NCBI GenBank assembly: GCA_964424455.1
Contig: CAYRJA010000015.1
Span: forward strand, 1-41,685
Direction of reading: 5' to 3'
Origin: CAYRJA01 sp964424455
Lineage (GTDB): Bacteria > Bacteroidota > Bacteroidia > Chitinophagales > UBA10324
Length of the DNA: 41,685 nucleotides
This document shows positions 1-9,416 of the stretch, in pieces; the first letter of the stretch is position 1; each line of letters begins with the position of its first letter. The notes under the pieces were generated by a model, which saw only the letters and a list, made by a program, of their open reading frames with translations, was not told the origin of the DNA and did not search any database. A program made the position numbers and the translations under genes.

Positions 1-106
1 ACTGATTAACCAGCCACCCGCGATAGCTGCCTAACGACAATTTGGTATGCACCCTGTTTCTCTTCTCTGTTTTGTGCTGTCTGATCTCTTATTATATTTT
101 CCTATT
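1..106. other. Window edge, no gene seen
   Basis: These first bases lie downstream of the minus-strand glycosyltransferase. I see no convincing reading frame, hairpin or repeat here. A gene could lie beyond the left edge. Confidence 0.4.
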
Positions 107-1378
107 TCACTTCCGGTCTATCTGTTGGTTAAGAAATTTAATATATGTCTCTTTATTTGCATTGAATGAATAATAGGAAGAAATTTTTTCAAATGCTCTT
201 TTTCCAATTGATGGAAATTCTTCTCTCTGTGAGAAAACTTTTTCAAATACTGGTGTCCAGTCTGTATCCGGTTCAACAAGAAACCCATTAACTCCATCAT
301 CTACTATTTCTTTATTAACCGTCAATGCGGTTGCAATACTCACAATACCACAGCCCATATACTGAATCAGTTTAAATCCTGCTTTACCTTTTTCTTCTGC
401 ATTATTATTATCCAATGGCATAATTCCTATATCTATCATGCGGATATTTTCAACTTCCCTTTTTTCACTCCATGGTATATTCTGAATAGGAAACAATGAC
501 GGAATTATTAATGGTTGGTCACATATTATAAGAAGCCGAATTTTATACTTAGTCACCAGCATATTTAAAGCCGGGATAATCTGTAACACATTTTTTAAAT
601 TATTTCTTGCCCCTACCCAACCTATTACTAATTCTTCTTGAGATATTGAATAGTCCTTTATGGAAAAATTATCATAGTCAACACAAGTCGGTACTACTAA
701 AATTTGTTCTTCTGTAACATCAGACTGTTTCTGTAACACCAATTGTTTTAAATATTCTGTTCCGGGAATAAAACCGCTGTAAAATTTTAATGAGGCGCTA
801 AATTTTGTGGGATGCTCCAACAATAGTTTTCCGTATTTAGAAATTGTTCTGGGCTCTCGTTTAGCTGCAGCAATGTCATCATCAAAATCAAGTAACAGAT
901 GAGGATGTATCCAAAACATCAGTCGTTCAAAAAATAAATTGCCGTAATCATTAAACATCAGAAGTTCTCTTCTCACTATTACAATATCATATTTTACAGA
1001 TTGTAAACACTGTAACAGTCGTTTCCACAAGAATTCTATATGAAAGAATACTACACTCTCCTGACTGGAAGTAAGCCTTATATATTCGTCATATTCTACA
1101 ACATGTTTAACCTTTGACCTAAATCCATTCTTATTCAATACCTCTGTCCATTTGCCTGCACGATAGCGATTGCCCGCTCCTTGTGGTGAGAATACTTCAA
1201 GATATAATACTGATATTCCTTTTTTCTTTCGTTTACTGATTACCGTTTTTATTCGCCTTATCTGTAACAGTCTGAATAAAAGTGTAACAACCGAAACAAT
1301 AGTAAACCAAATCCAGAAATAGAAAATGAAGTACGCCGGCAGAATGTAGTGGAATATAGAATGTTGCTTCTGTGACAT
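107..1378 (-). CDS. Membrane-anchored GT4-like glycosyltransferase
   Basis: This 423-residue protein is probably a GT-B fold sugar transferase acting at the inner membrane on a cell-surface glycan. The first 40 or so residues hold a hydrophobic segment (ILPAYFIFYFWIWF) followed by a basic stretch, consistent with one N-terminal membrane anchor. A LLLDFDDD acidic motif sits near residue 165, and IGWVGARNN near 254 opens the C-terminal nucleotide-sugar domain. GIMPLDNN and the following GKAGFKLIQYMGCG occupy about residues 319-345, with NGFLVEPD near the end. The same motif order occurs in the gene at 40039-41097, so the two look paralogous. The gene lies 15 bases downstream of a sulfotransferase-like gene and probably shares its transcript. 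Donor and acceptor cannot be read from the sequence. Confidence 0.8.
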   Translation of the reverse strand: MSQKQHSIFHYILPAYFIFYFWIWFTIVSVVTLLFRLLQIRRIKTVISKRKKKGISVLYLEVFSPQGAGNRYRAGKWTEVLNKNGFRSKVKHVVEYDEYIRLTSSQESVVFFHIEFLWKRLLQCLQSVKYDIVIVRRELLMFNDYGNLFFERLMFWIHPHLLLDFDDDIAAAKREPRTISKYGKLLLEHPTKFSASLKFYSGFIPGTEYLKQLVLQKQSDVTEEQILVVPTCVDYDNFSIKDYSISQEELVIGWVGARNNLKNVLQIIPALNMLVTKYKIRLLIICDQPLIIPSLFPIQNIPWSEKREVENIRMIDIGIMPLDNNNAEEKGKAGFKLIQYMGCGIVSIATALTVNKEIVDDGVNGFLVEPDTDWTPVFEKVFSQREEFPSIGKRAFEKISSYYSFNANKETYIKFLNQQIDRK

Positions 1379-1393
1379 TTCTTTCGTTGAAAA

Positions 1394-2260
1394 TTACATT
1401 GATATACTATATCCCATTTTTTCTACTGCCTGCAATTGTTCCTTGCTGAATGCAGAAATTCCCTTTATGCGATACCGCCCTGATGACTGTGGCATTTTTG
1501 GAATTGTACAGAATGTCTGAAATGCTTCTTCACTTACTTTCACATCTGCAAAATCAAGTAGCGCTTTGATTTCATCTTTAGGATTAGCACAAAGTGTTTC
1601 AAAGTTGACAAGCTTAAAATTACTTCCCAGTAAAGAGCTTGCTGTATCAATTACTTTTCTGTTGGAACGGATCCAGAATTCAAGAGATGCGTATGGCAGC
1701 TTTAATATGTCAGAAGGATATTCTACACCATATCTTTTTCCAAAATTCCTTAGCTGAATCTGATTAGTACTGAATGCCATATCCAATCCATGACGAATAC
1801 AGTGGATGTATTTTATACTGGGATAAAACTGTACAACCTGCTCTAAAAACAAATGGGTATTCGGCTCTTTCCAACCCCACCTGGAATATTTTTCAAGAGG
1901 AATATCCTTTGATTTTTTCAGTGATTTAAAAATTGAAATGGGCAATGACCGCCAGTCATCTCTTCGTATATAGCGTCTCCTTATATATTCTGTAACAGCT
2001 TTCAGCATAAAGATTTGTTGCTGAAATGTTGGCTTCAATCTGCCATTCATTGCTTCATCAAAAATACGGATGGCAAATTGAATGTTCTTGTCTCTCGCCT
2101 GCTCCAACCACTTAGGCCTTCTTAAAAGTAATGTAAACCAAAGGTTATCGTAAGCTTCATTCAGGTGTCCTCCCATGTAGAAGCCTGAATCATGCAGTAT
2201 TTGTGCTAACACTCTTGTGCCGCTTCCTCCGACTCCTCCTATAGCAACGGGATATTTCAT
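1394..2260 (-). CDS. Sulfotransferase-family protein
   Basis: This protein of about 288 residues is probably a PAPS-dependent sulfotransferase modifying a glycan or other surface molecule. The N-terminus carries the 5'-phosphosulfate loop GGVGGSGTRVL, and the middle carries WGWKEPNTH and IHCIRHGLDMAFS, the last matching the 3'-phosphate binding segment of the family. I chose the ATG at 2260 rather than one nine codons upstream. It overlaps the stop of the preceding gene as ATGA, the usual translational coupling, and it places the loop close to the start. It sits between a second sulfotransferase and a glycosyltransferase. The substrate is unknown, and a kinase-like P-loop enzyme cannot be fully excluded. 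Confidence 0.75.
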   Translation of the reverse strand: MKYPVAIGGVGGSGTRVLAQILHDSGFYMGGHLNEAYDNLWFTLLLRRPKWLEQARDKNIQFAIRIFDEAMNGRLKPTFQQQIFMLKAVTEYIRRRYIRRDDWRSLPISIFKSLKKSKDIPLEKYSRWGWKEPNTHLFLEQVVQFYPSIKYIHCIRHGLDMAFSTNQIQLRNFGKRYGVEYPSDILKLPYASLEFWIRSNRKVIDTASSLLGSNFKLVNFETLCANPKDEIKALLDFADVKVSEEAFQTFCTIPKMPQSSGRYRIKGISAFSKEQLQAVEKMGYSISM

Positions 2261-3024
2261 TTGATGTATCCGAGTTTTTTCATCCACCTGTTTTGTGAAG
2301 CATACTGTAACAGTTCTGGACTTTCGTTGTAATTATACTGTGATGCCTTTTCTTTAATTACTTTTTTTGAAATGTTCTTCTCTAGTGATTTTCCTGTGAA
2401 TATTTCTAATCTTTTTACTTCTATTATATTGCATTTAAGCAGTTCTTCATACTGTACTGTCAGCATACGGTTATTCAATTGTTGCTGATAGGAAAATCCT
2501 TGTGTTACATATTTATCCCATAATAAAAATCCATTTAATTTGTCTTCAAGGGATATTTCATACCACTTATCTCCTTTTCCTAAACGAATATTTCTGTTGT
2601 ACAAACTCAGAGCGACATCCATTCCGTTACGATAAATATGAATCACTTTCGCATTAGGAAAAATACTTAGCCAGTAATTCAGGGCAAATGTATTGCGGGG
2701 GTCTTTCCATCCCCACTTGCTTCCCGTTGCTAATTTTAAAAACTGTAACGGGCGACTTCTTGCTCTTAGATAATGAATAAACATTCCGGTATTGTTGAGC
2801 TTAACACCGTCTGTTACAACAGGAATTCCTGGGTTAATCCATGAAAGATTATTTTGCTGAAATAGTTGTCTGTTTAAACTTTGAAAAAACCTTGATTCCT
2901 TATCCCCGGTTAAATCGTTCCCCATAAAAATTCCTGATTCATTCAGTATTTCAGAAAGAAGCGAGGTTCCCGAACGATGCATTCCTATTATGATAAAAGG
3001 AGGAGAGAAAATTTTTTCAATCAT
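2257..3024 (-). CDS. Sulfotransferase-family protein
   Basis: This protein of about 255 residues belongs to the sulfotransferase superfamily. FIIIGMHRSGTSLLSEIL near the N-terminus is the PAPS 5'-phosphosulfate loop. WGWKDPRNT and VIHIYRNGMDVALS follow, with the arginine and serine expected to hold the 3'-phosphate. The frame extends five codons further to a TTG, but the ATG at 3024 leads directly into MIEKIF and fits better. It is the first gene of a probable three-gene transcript (sulfotransferase, sulfotransferase, glycosyltransferase) with a 4-base overlap to the next gene. The two sulfotransferases are clearly diverged and probably modify different positions or acceptors. Sulfation of a surface glycan is inferred from context only. 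Confidence 0.8.
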   Translation of the reverse strand: MIEKIFSPPFIIIGMHRSGTSLLSEILNESGIFMGNDLTGDKESRFFQSLNRQLFQQNNLSWINPGIPVVTDGVKLNNTGMFIHYLRARSRPLQFLKLATGSKWGWKDPRNTFALNYWLSIFPNAKVIHIYRNGMDVALSLYNRNIRLGKGDKWYEISLEDKLNGFLLWDKYVTQGFSYQQQLNNRMLTVQYEELLKCNIIEVKRLEIFTGKSLEKNISKKVIKEKASQYNYNESPELLQYASQNRWMKKLGYIK

Positions 3025-3086
3025 AACCACAGCATGCAAAATACAATCTTATAGGCTCGTATAAAAATAACGGGATAAGCAACGAC

Positions 3087-5009
3087 TCATCCTACTGTCA
3101 CCTTTACTTTATCCTTCATCAGATCGCGAGCAGTTGAAACTATAGCTTCCGCATTGAAGCCACAATATTCATACTGTTGTGCCTGTGAGCCATGCTCTAT
3201 AAATTTATCAGGAATTCCGAGACGACGGACTTCTACTTTGTAATTATTGTCTGCCATGAACTCAAGAATTGCGCTTCCGAATCCTCCCATCAATACTCCG
3301 TCTTCAACGGTAATTATTTTTTTGAATTGTTTGAATACTTCGTGGAGAAGCTCTTTGTCAAGTGGTTTTACAAACCGCAAATCATAATGTGCGGGAGAAA
3401 TTCCATCTGTTATCAATTGCCTGCAAGCTTTTACTACAAAATTTCCCGGATGACCAATTGAAAGAATTGCTACATCCTGTCCATCACAAATCTTTTTTCC
3501 TTTTCCTATTTCAATTTCAGTAAATGGCTTTCTCCATTCAGTCATCACTCCTTCACCACGAGGATAGCGGATTGAAAAGGGAAAATTATTTTTTTCTAAT
3601 TGCGCTGTGTACATCAGATTACGCAATTCTTCTTCATTCATCGGCGCAGTAACAACCAAATTGGGTAGGCAGCGGAGATAAGCAATATCAAATACCCCTT
3701 GATGTGTAACACCATCTTCCCCTACTAACCCACCACGATCAAGACAGAAAATTACATGCAGCTTCTGCAACACTACATCGTGTATCACCTGATCATAGCC
3801 ACGCTGAAGGAAAGTAGAATAAATATTACAATATGGAATTAATCCTTGTGTTGCCATTCCTGCTGAAAATGTAACAGCATGTTGTTCTGCTATCCCCACA
3901 TCAAAAGTCCTGTTGGGCATAACCTTCATCATGATATTCATGGATGAGCCGGAAGACATAGCCGGTGTTACACCTACGATCTTATCGTTCTTTTCAGCAA
4001 GCTCTACAATAGTTTCACCAAACACATCCTGATATTTTGGAGGTGAAGGTTCATCTGATATTTTTTTTATGTTCTTTCCTGTAGTCTTATCAAACATACC
4101 GGTAGCGTGCCACTTGGTCTGCTCTTGCTCAGCATGATAATATCCTTTGCCCTTTGTAGTAACAACATGCAGCAGTTTCGGTCCCGGAATATTTTTTAGG
4201 TCATTAAGTATTTCTACAAGGCGGCTAACATTGTGTCCATCAACAGGACCAAAGTATCTGAGATGTAACGCTTCAAAAATGTTACTGCTTTTTGAAAGTA
4301 CTCCTTTAATTGAAGCTTCTACTTTTGACAATCTGTGCTGACCTGATTTACCAAGAAGTTTTCCGATAATATCCCACAACTCATCGCGTGTTCTATTGTA
4401 GGTGTGAGATGTAGTGATATCAGTTAAATATTCTTTTAACGCTCCAACATTAGGATCAATGGATATACAGTTATCATTGAGAATGGTTAGCAAGTTTGTT
4501 CCGGAAACTCCTGCATGGTTCATCGCCTCAAATGCCATACCCGCAGTCATGGCTCCATCGCCAATCACTGCAATGTGCTGCTGTTGTTTCTCCCCTTTAT
4601 ATTGTGAAGCCACTGCCATTCCAAGCGCCGCTGAAATAGAGGTGGAAGAATGTCCAACGCCAAAAGTGTCATACTCGCTTTCACTTCTCGATGGAAATCC
4701 TGCAATGCCTTTCCACTTGCGGTTTGTATTAAATCTTTTTCTGCGTCCTGTTAAAATCTTATGTCCGTAAGCTTGATGTCCAACATCCCAAACAAGTTGA
4801 TCATAAGGAGTGTTAAATACATAATGTAATGCAACTGTAAGTTCTACAACCCCCAAACTTGCTCCAAAGTGTCCGCCATAAACAGAAACCGAATCAATTA
4901 TATATTGACGCAACTCCTGACAAACCTGAAAAAGTTGCTCCTTCTTCAGTTTACGAAGGTCCGATGGAAATTCTATATGCTCCAGTAAATCGCCTGCTTT
5001 AATCTCCAA
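3087..5009 (-). CDS. dxs: 1-deoxy-D-xylulose-5-phosphate synthase
   Basis: DXS condenses pyruvate and glyceraldehyde 3-phosphate to DXP, the first step of the MEP isoprenoid pathway, using thiamine diphosphate in the cytosol. The 640-residue length is typical. Near the N-terminus are VGHQAYGHKILTGR and FGVGHSSTSISAALGMA. The ThDP/metal site GDGAMTAGMAFEAMNHAG ends in a conserved asparagine (LNDNCISIDPNVG). The central domain has DVGIAEQHAVTFSAGMA and the C-terminal transketolase domain follows with SIRYPRG. Upstream is a CAAAGATA box (minus-strand TATCTTTG), a good Bacteroidota -7 element. DsbD lies upstream in the same direction, and the sulfotransferase genes follow after 62 bases. Confidence 0.97.
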   Translation of the reverse strand: MEIKAGDLLEHIEFPSDLRKLKKEQLFQVCQELRQYIIDSVSVYGGHFGASLGVVELTVALHYVFNTPYDQLVWDVGHQAYGHKILTGRRKRFNTNRKWKGIAGFPSRSESEYDTFGVGHSSTSISAALGMAVASQYKGEKQQQHIAVIGDGAMTAGMAFEAMNHAGVSGTNLLTILNDNCISIDPNVGALKEYLTDITTSHTYNRTRDELWDIIGKLLGKSGQHRLSKVEASIKGVLSKSSNIFEALHLRYFGPVDGHNVSRLVEILNDLKNIPGPKLLHVVTTKGKGYYHAEQEQTKWHATGMFDKTTGKNIKKISDEPSPPKYQDVFGETIVELAEKNDKIVGVTPAMSSGSSMNIMMKVMPNRTFDVGIAEQHAVTFSAGMATQGLIPYCNIYSTFLQRGYDQVIHDVVLQKLHVIFCLDRGGLVGEDGVTHQGVFDIAYLRCLPNLVVTAPMNEEELRNLMYTAQLEKNNFPFSIRYPRGEGVMTEWRKPFTEIEIGKGKKICDGQDVAILSIGHPGNFVVKACRQLITDGISPAHYDLRFVKPLDKELLHEVFKQFKKIITVEDGVLMGGFGSAILEFMADNNYKVEVRRLGIPDKFIEHGSQAQQYEYCGFNAEAIVSTARDLMKDKVKVTVG

Positions 5010-5035
5010 TGTATGTGAATAATTTTTATGATGAA

Positions 5036-5043
5036 CAAAGATA
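5036..5043 (-). promoter_or_regulatory. TAnnTTTG promoter element for dxs
   Basis: The minus strand reads TATCTTTG here, 26 bases before the dxs ATG at 5009. It matches the Bacteroidota sigma-factor -7 consensus TAnnTTTG. No clear TTG -33 element was identified. Confidence 0.45.
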
Positions 5044-5087
5044 ATGAAACCTATATTTTAGTTAAAACTAAATTTGATAGCGAATTT

Positions 5088-7151
5088 TTAGTTTTCCCCT
5101 TTTTTGTATTCGGCAATTCCTTCATCCAGCCATTGGATATATGCTGCGATATCTTCATCATAGCTTCGTGGAGTGTTCAGTAATTTTCCTTCATTGTCAA
5201 TCAATACATAAAACGGCTGTGTATTGGTTTTATAAACAGAGGATTCAATATAGCTGTAATGATTGCCGAGTGTTACAATTTTCTTTCCGCCTGGAGTTAT
5301 GTATTGCTCTTCTTTGGGAAGTTCTGTTCTGTCATCAACATACATGCTGATGAGTATGTAATCTTCTTTCAGTCTTTTTAATACCTGTGCATCGCTCCAA
5401 ACAGCTACTTCCATTTTCCTGCAGTTAAAACAACTCCATCCCGTAAAATCCAGCATCACCGGTTTCTTTTGTTCACGCGCTGCTGCCATTCCTTCTTCAT
5501 AATCATAGTATCCGTCAATACCGTATGGTGTGTGAAAAATATCTGAGTATTTTTTCTTTGTTGTAACAGAAGATGTCGGCGATGAACTATACATTAATCT
5601 GGATAAATTAAAGTCCTGTGTTGATTCAGGTGGCGCAAATGCACTGATGGCTTTAAGTGGCGCTCCCCATAATCCCGGAATCATATACACGGCAAATGAA
5701 AATGAAATTAATGCCATAAATAATCTTGGAATAGAAACATGGGGTATATCTGAGTCATGTGAAAACTTTAATTTGCCCAAGAGATATAAGCCGAGTAAAA
5801 AGAAAATAACTATCCATAAAGAGAGGAAGGTTTCCCGATCTAAAATTCCCCAGTGATAAGCAAGGTCTGCATTGGAAAGGAATTTCAAAGCAAGAGCTAA
5901 CTCCAAAAATCCAAAAACAACTTTTATTGAATTCAGCCAGCCGCCGGATTTAGGAAGTGTATGCAGCCAACTCGGGAACATTGCAAAGAACCCGAACGGG
6001 AGCGCCAATGCAAGCGAAAAACCAAACATTCCCATCAATGGTCCACTATTGTGCCCATCCATTGCTGCTTGTACCAGTAAAGTTCCGATAATAGGTCCGG
6101 TGCAAGAAAAAGAAACGAGTGTCAGCGTAAAAGCCATAAAGAAAATTCCAATCCACCCGCCACGATCACTCATCTTTTCTGACTTATTTACCCACGAACT
6201 CGGCAGCACAATTTCAAATGCTCCCAAAAATGAAATAGCAAACACAATAAAAATGACGAAGAAGGCAAGATTGAAGTAAACATTACTTGCCATATTATTA
6301 AGCGCATCAGAGCCAAAAACCTTCGTTACAATAAAACCAAGAGCTACATATATTACAATTATAGAAAGCCCATAGGCAAGCGCATTCGCAATTCCTTTTT
6401 TTCGAGAATGACTTCGTTTAGTGAAGAAGCTAACCGTAAGAGGAACCATAGGAAATACGCAGGGTGTCAGTAATGCGAGTAGTCCTCCTAAAAATCCATA
6501 GATAAATATTTTCCATAGTTCCATACTCTCCGACTGAAGAAACTGTTGATTAACACCTGAAGCCTGCTTTGTATTATTTATATTACTGGTGTCTGTTTCC
6601 TTCTCTTGATTTGAAGATACAACAGCAGACCCTGTATCTTTAATTTCTTCTTTTACTATTGAGTTGTCATTAACTTTTTCAACCGATGACTTCTCCGTTC
6701 CTGTTAAAGTTATCTCTACTTCGTATGGATCGGGAGGCAAACATCTTTCTTCATTACAGATTTGGTAATCAACACTTGCTTTAACTGCCGCACTCTGCGA
6801 AAGCAGTTTTACTTTTTGCACCAAAGAAAACTTTCCGCTCAGCTCTATATAATGTTCTTTCAAAAGCGGCTCATAAACTTCTTTATGGTTGCCGAGTTCT
6901 TTTAAATCTCCTATAAGTTTATAATCCTTAGACGGGGTAAATGTAACAGAGCCGGGAAGCGGCGTTACATCATTGCCCATATTCTTGGAATAGGTGTGCC
7001 ATCCTTTATCGAGCGTTCCGGTAAATTTTATCTCATATTCTCCATTACCTAAATCCTTTACATTATGCGACCATGTAATGTGGCTTTCAATCTGAGAAAA
7101 TGCACTATTGATATTTATCAATAAAAATAAAGCCAGAAATAATTTCTTCAT
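5088..7151 (-). CDS. dsbD: Thiol:disulfide interchange protein DsbD
   Basis: DsbD carries electrons from cytoplasmic thioredoxin across the inner membrane to periplasmic reductive pathways. The protein of about 687 residues starts with a signal peptide (MKKLFLALFLLININSAFSQ). An N-terminal domain has a CNEERC cysteine pair near residues 130-135. Next comes an eight-helix-like membrane domain with redox cysteines in TPCVFPMVPLT (about 232) and SFSCTGPIIGT (about 348). The C-terminal thioredoxin domain has FTGWSCFNCRKME near 575. The frame stays open 47 codons upstream, but the ATG at 7151 begins an ideal signal peptide. A TAnnTTTG promoter box also lies between the two possible starts, so the shorter form is preferred. 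Confidence 0.95.
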   Translation of the reverse strand: MKKLFLALFLLININSAFSQIESHITWSHNVKDLGNGEYEIKFTGTLDKGWHTYSKNMGNDVTPLPGSVTFTPSKDYKLIGDLKELGNHKEVYEPLLKEHYIELSGKFSLVQKVKLLSQSAAVKASVDYQICNEERCLPPDPYEVEITLTGTEKSSVEKVNDNSIVKEEIKDTGSAVVSSNQEKETDTSNINNTKQASGVNQQFLQSESMELWKIFIYGFLGGLLALLTPCVFPMVPLTVSFFTKRSHSRKKGIANALAYGLSIIVIYVALGFIVTKVFGSDALNNMASNVYFNLAFFVIFIVFAISFLGAFEIVLPSSWVNKSEKMSDRGGWIGIFFMAFTLTLVSFSCTGPIIGTLLVQAAMDGHNSGPLMGMFGFSLALALPFGFFAMFPSWLHTLPKSGGWLNSIKVVFGFLELALALKFLSNADLAYHWGILDRETFLSLWIVIFFLLGLYLLGKLKFSHDSDIPHVSIPRLFMALISFSFAVYMIPGLWGAPLKAISAFAPPESTQDFNLSRLMYSSSPTSSVTTKKKYSDIFHTPYGIDGYYDYEEGMAAAREQKKPVMLDFTGWSCFNCRKMEVAVWSDAQVLKRLKEDYILISMYVDDRTELPKEEQYITPGGKKIVTLGNHYSYIESSVYKTNTQPFYVLIDNEGKLLNTPRSYDEDIAAYIQWLDEGIAEYKKGEN

Positions 7152-7181
7152 TGTTCTGAAAACCTGTTTTTTAAATTCTGC

Positions 7182-7189
7182 CAAAGATA
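7182..7189 (-). promoter_or_regulatory. TAnnTTTG promoter element for dsbD
   Basis: The minus strand reads TATCTTTG, ending about 30 bases before the preferred dsbD ATG at 7151. Its place inside the longer open frame is the main argument for the shorter start. Confidence 0.5.
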
Positions 7190-7296
7190 CAGGAAGCCGA
7201 CGGAAATCGTGAAATATGACATAACCATAAGTAGTATAAACCTTTTCCAATTTCCTGTATAATTCATAGTAAAAATTTATTTCACCTTGCATTGAT

Positions 7297-7304
7297 TACT
7301 TTTG
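7297..7304 (+). promoter_or_regulatory. TAnnTTTG promoter element for serC
   Basis: TACTTTTG lies 18 bases before the serC ATG and matches the Bacteroidota -7 consensus. It drives the plus-strand serine genes away from the divergent dsbD. Confidence 0.5.
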
Positions 7305-7322
7305 TCAAAATTTTATTAACAA

Positions 7323-8393
7323 ATGAAGAAGTATAATTTTTATTCCGGTCCTTCAATCCTTCCACAAGAGGTTTTTGAGCAATCATCCAAAGCTGTGCTT
7401 GAACTGGATAATATCGGACTTTCTTTGATTGAGATTTCACATCGCAGCAAGGAATTCATGGATATTTTGGAAGAAGCCAAAGGTTTAGTAAAGGAATTAT
7501 TGGGTGTTGGAGATGAATATCAAGTGCTATTTCTACAAGGCGGTGCAAGTATGCAGTTTTGTATGATTCCTTTTAATATACTTGATGCTAACGAAACTGC
7601 CGCTTATTTAGAGACAGGTGTATGGTCAAAAAAGGCAATTAAGGAAGCAAAGATGTTTGGTAATGTAGATATCGTAGCATCTTCTGCAGACAAGAACTTT
7701 GCATATCTGCCAAAGCAATACACCATTCCAACCACAGCAAAATATTTCCACATCACTACCAACAACACAATCTACGGAAGTCAGTTACAGAAAATGCCTG
7801 AATCTCCTGTGCCTATGATTGGTGATATGTCCAGTGATATTTTCAGCCGTAAGTTTGATGCTACAAAGTTTGATATGATTTATGCGGGCGCTCAAAAAAA
7901 TATGGGACCTTCAGGTGTTACATTAGTCGTGTTGAAAGAAAGTTTACTCGGAAAAGTTAAGCGGCAGATTCCAACTATGCTGGACTACAACACCCACATT
8001 AAAAACGGATCCCTTTTTAATACCCCCTGCACATTTGCTATTTATGTATCTATGCTAACTATGCGTTGGCTAAAAAGTAAAGGTGGTGTGGCTGCTATTG
8101 AAAAAATCAATGAAGAGAAAGCACAGAAACTCTATGCTGAAATTGACCGGAACCCTTTATTTGAAGGTGTAGTTGCAAAAGAAGACCGCTCAAGAATGAA
8201 TATAACATGGATTTCTAAAAAAACAGAATTAGAAGAGGCATTTGCAAAGTTTGCAAAAGACAACGGTTGTATTGGTATTAAAGGACATCGTTCTACCGGA
8301 GGCTTCCGTGCATCACTTTATAACGCAATGCCGGTTGAGGGGGTGAATAAGTTGATTGAAGTAATGCAGGAATTTGAGAAGAAGAACGGATAA
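7323..8393 (+). CDS. serC: Phosphoserine aminotransferase
   Basis: SerC transfers an amino group from glutamate to 3-phosphohydroxypyruvate to make 3-phosphoserine, and can also act in pyridoxal phosphate synthesis. The 356 residues match the family length. The start MKKYNFYSGPSILPQEVFEQ is characteristic. FLQGGASMQFCMIP contacts the cofactor, and the PLP lysine lies in IYAGAQKNMGPSG near residue 191. The C-terminal GIKGHRSTGGFRASLYNAM matches the phosphate-binding end. The order serC, serA, DUF1015 reads as one unit, although 63 bases separate serC and serA. No serB is present in the window. Confidence 0.97.
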   Translation: MKKYNFYSGPSILPQEVFEQSSKAVLELDNIGLSLIEISHRSKEFMDILEEAKGLVKELLGVGDEYQVLFLQGGASMQFCMIPFNILDANETAAYLETGVWSKKAIKEAKMFGNVDIVASSADKNFAYLPKQYTIPTTAKYFHITTNNTIYGSQLQKMPESPVPMIGDMSSDIFSRKFDATKFDMIYAGAQKNMGPSGVTLVVLKESLLGKVKRQIPTMLDYNTHIKNGSLFNTPCTFAIYVSMLTMRWLKSKGGVAAIEKINEEKAQKLYAEIDRNPLFEGVVAKEDRSRMNITWISKKTELEEAFAKFAKDNGCIGIKGHRSTGGFRASLYNAMPVEGVNKLIEVMQEFEKKNG

Positions 8394-8456
8394 AAGTTTT
8401 TAATTCAATATTCCTGTTATTTATTACTATAACACTTTTTGAAATTTCAATAATCA

Positions 8457-9404
8457 ATGAAGAGAATTTTAGCTAATGACGGATTAGACAAAGCAGCTAT
8501 TGAAAAACTCCGTAACACCGGATTTGAAGTAGTTACCGAAACTATTCCGCAGGAAGAATTAGCCACAAAACTAAATGCGTTTGATGCTGTAGTAGTTCGC
8601 AGCGCTACCAAATTGAGGAAACCTGAAGTTGACGGAGCGCCAAATACAAAACTCTATATCCGTGCCGGAGTAGGCATTGATAATATTGATGCAAAATACG
8701 CTGAAGAAAAAGGTGTTACAGTAAAAAACACACCTCTTGCCTCAAGCCTGTCTGTAGCAGAATTGGTATTTTCTCATTTGTTTACCGGAGTTAGATTTCT
8801 TCATCAGTCTAATCGCGAAATGGTGCTGAGTGGGAAAACAAAATTCAAAGAACTGAAAAATTCTTTCTCAAAAGGTACAGAACTTCACGGAAAGACCCTC
8901 GGACTTATCGGTTTTGGAAACATAGGAAAAGAAGTTGCAAAGATTGCCTGGGGAGTTGGAATGAATGTTTTGGCATCTGCCAGAAGTGAAAGAAAATTCT
9001 CTTTGCCTATTGTTTTTGCAAACGGCACAAAAGTGGAAATTCCGATGGATATTATATCAAAGGATGAAGTGTTAAAGAATAGTGATTTCATTTCCATTCA
9101 TATTTCCGGGAAAACCGAAATATTGACAAGTGATGATTTTGAAAAAATGAAAAGCGGTGTAGGTATTATTAACTGTGCCCGCGGCGGAGTAATCAAAGAA
9201 GAAACGCTGTTACACTTTCTGAATAATGGAAAAGTTTCTTTTGCCGGAGTAGATGTTTTTGAAAATGAACCCACTCCAAGTGAAGCTATTCTTCATCATC
9301 CGAAAATTTCTCTTACGCCGCATATCGGTGCTTCAACCAAAGAGGCACAACAGCGCATTGGCTTAGAGGTAGCAGATATTATCATCAACTTTTTCTCTAA
9401 ATAG
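8457..9404 (+). CDS. serA: D-3-phosphoglycerate dehydrogenase, short form
   Basis: This enzyme oxidises 3-phosphoglycerate to 3-phosphohydroxypyruvate with NAD, the committed step of serine synthesis. At 315 residues it is the short form: catalytic and Rossmann domains are present, but there is no C-terminal ACT or allosteric domain. The NAD loop is LGLIGFGNIGKEVAK. The catalytic arginine is in NCARGGVIKEE, the glutamate in VDVFENEPTPS and the histidine in LTPHIGAST. Missing the regulatory domain suggests serine does not inhibit it through ACT binding. It is followed after 12 bases by the DUF1015 gene. Other 2-hydroxyacid dehydrogenases look similar, but the serC neighbour makes SerA the best call. 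Confidence 0.93.
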   Translation: MKRILANDGLDKAAIEKLRNTGFEVVTETIPQEELATKLNAFDAVVVRSATKLRKPEVDGAPNTKLYIRAGVGIDNIDAKYAEEKGVTVKNTPLASSLSVAELVFSHLFTGVRFLHQSNREMVLSGKTKFKELKNSFSKGTELHGKTLGLIGFGNIGKEVAKIAWGVGMNVLASARSERKFSLPIVFANGTKVEIPMDIISKDEVLKNSDFISIHISGKTEILTSDDFEKMKSGVGIINCARGGVIKEETLLHFLNNGKVSFAGVDVFENEPTPSEAILHHPKISLTPHIGASTKEAQQRIGLEVADIIINFFSK

Positions 9405-9416
9405 TAACACTTGCCA

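Noticed and set aside
5872..6279. A plus-strand frame of 135 codons inside dsbD
   Set aside because: It lies fully antisense to the membrane domain of a well-supported dsbD and has no recognisable motif. Other long antisense frames (for example 4414-4770, 20464-20892, 39505-39906) were dropped for the same reason.
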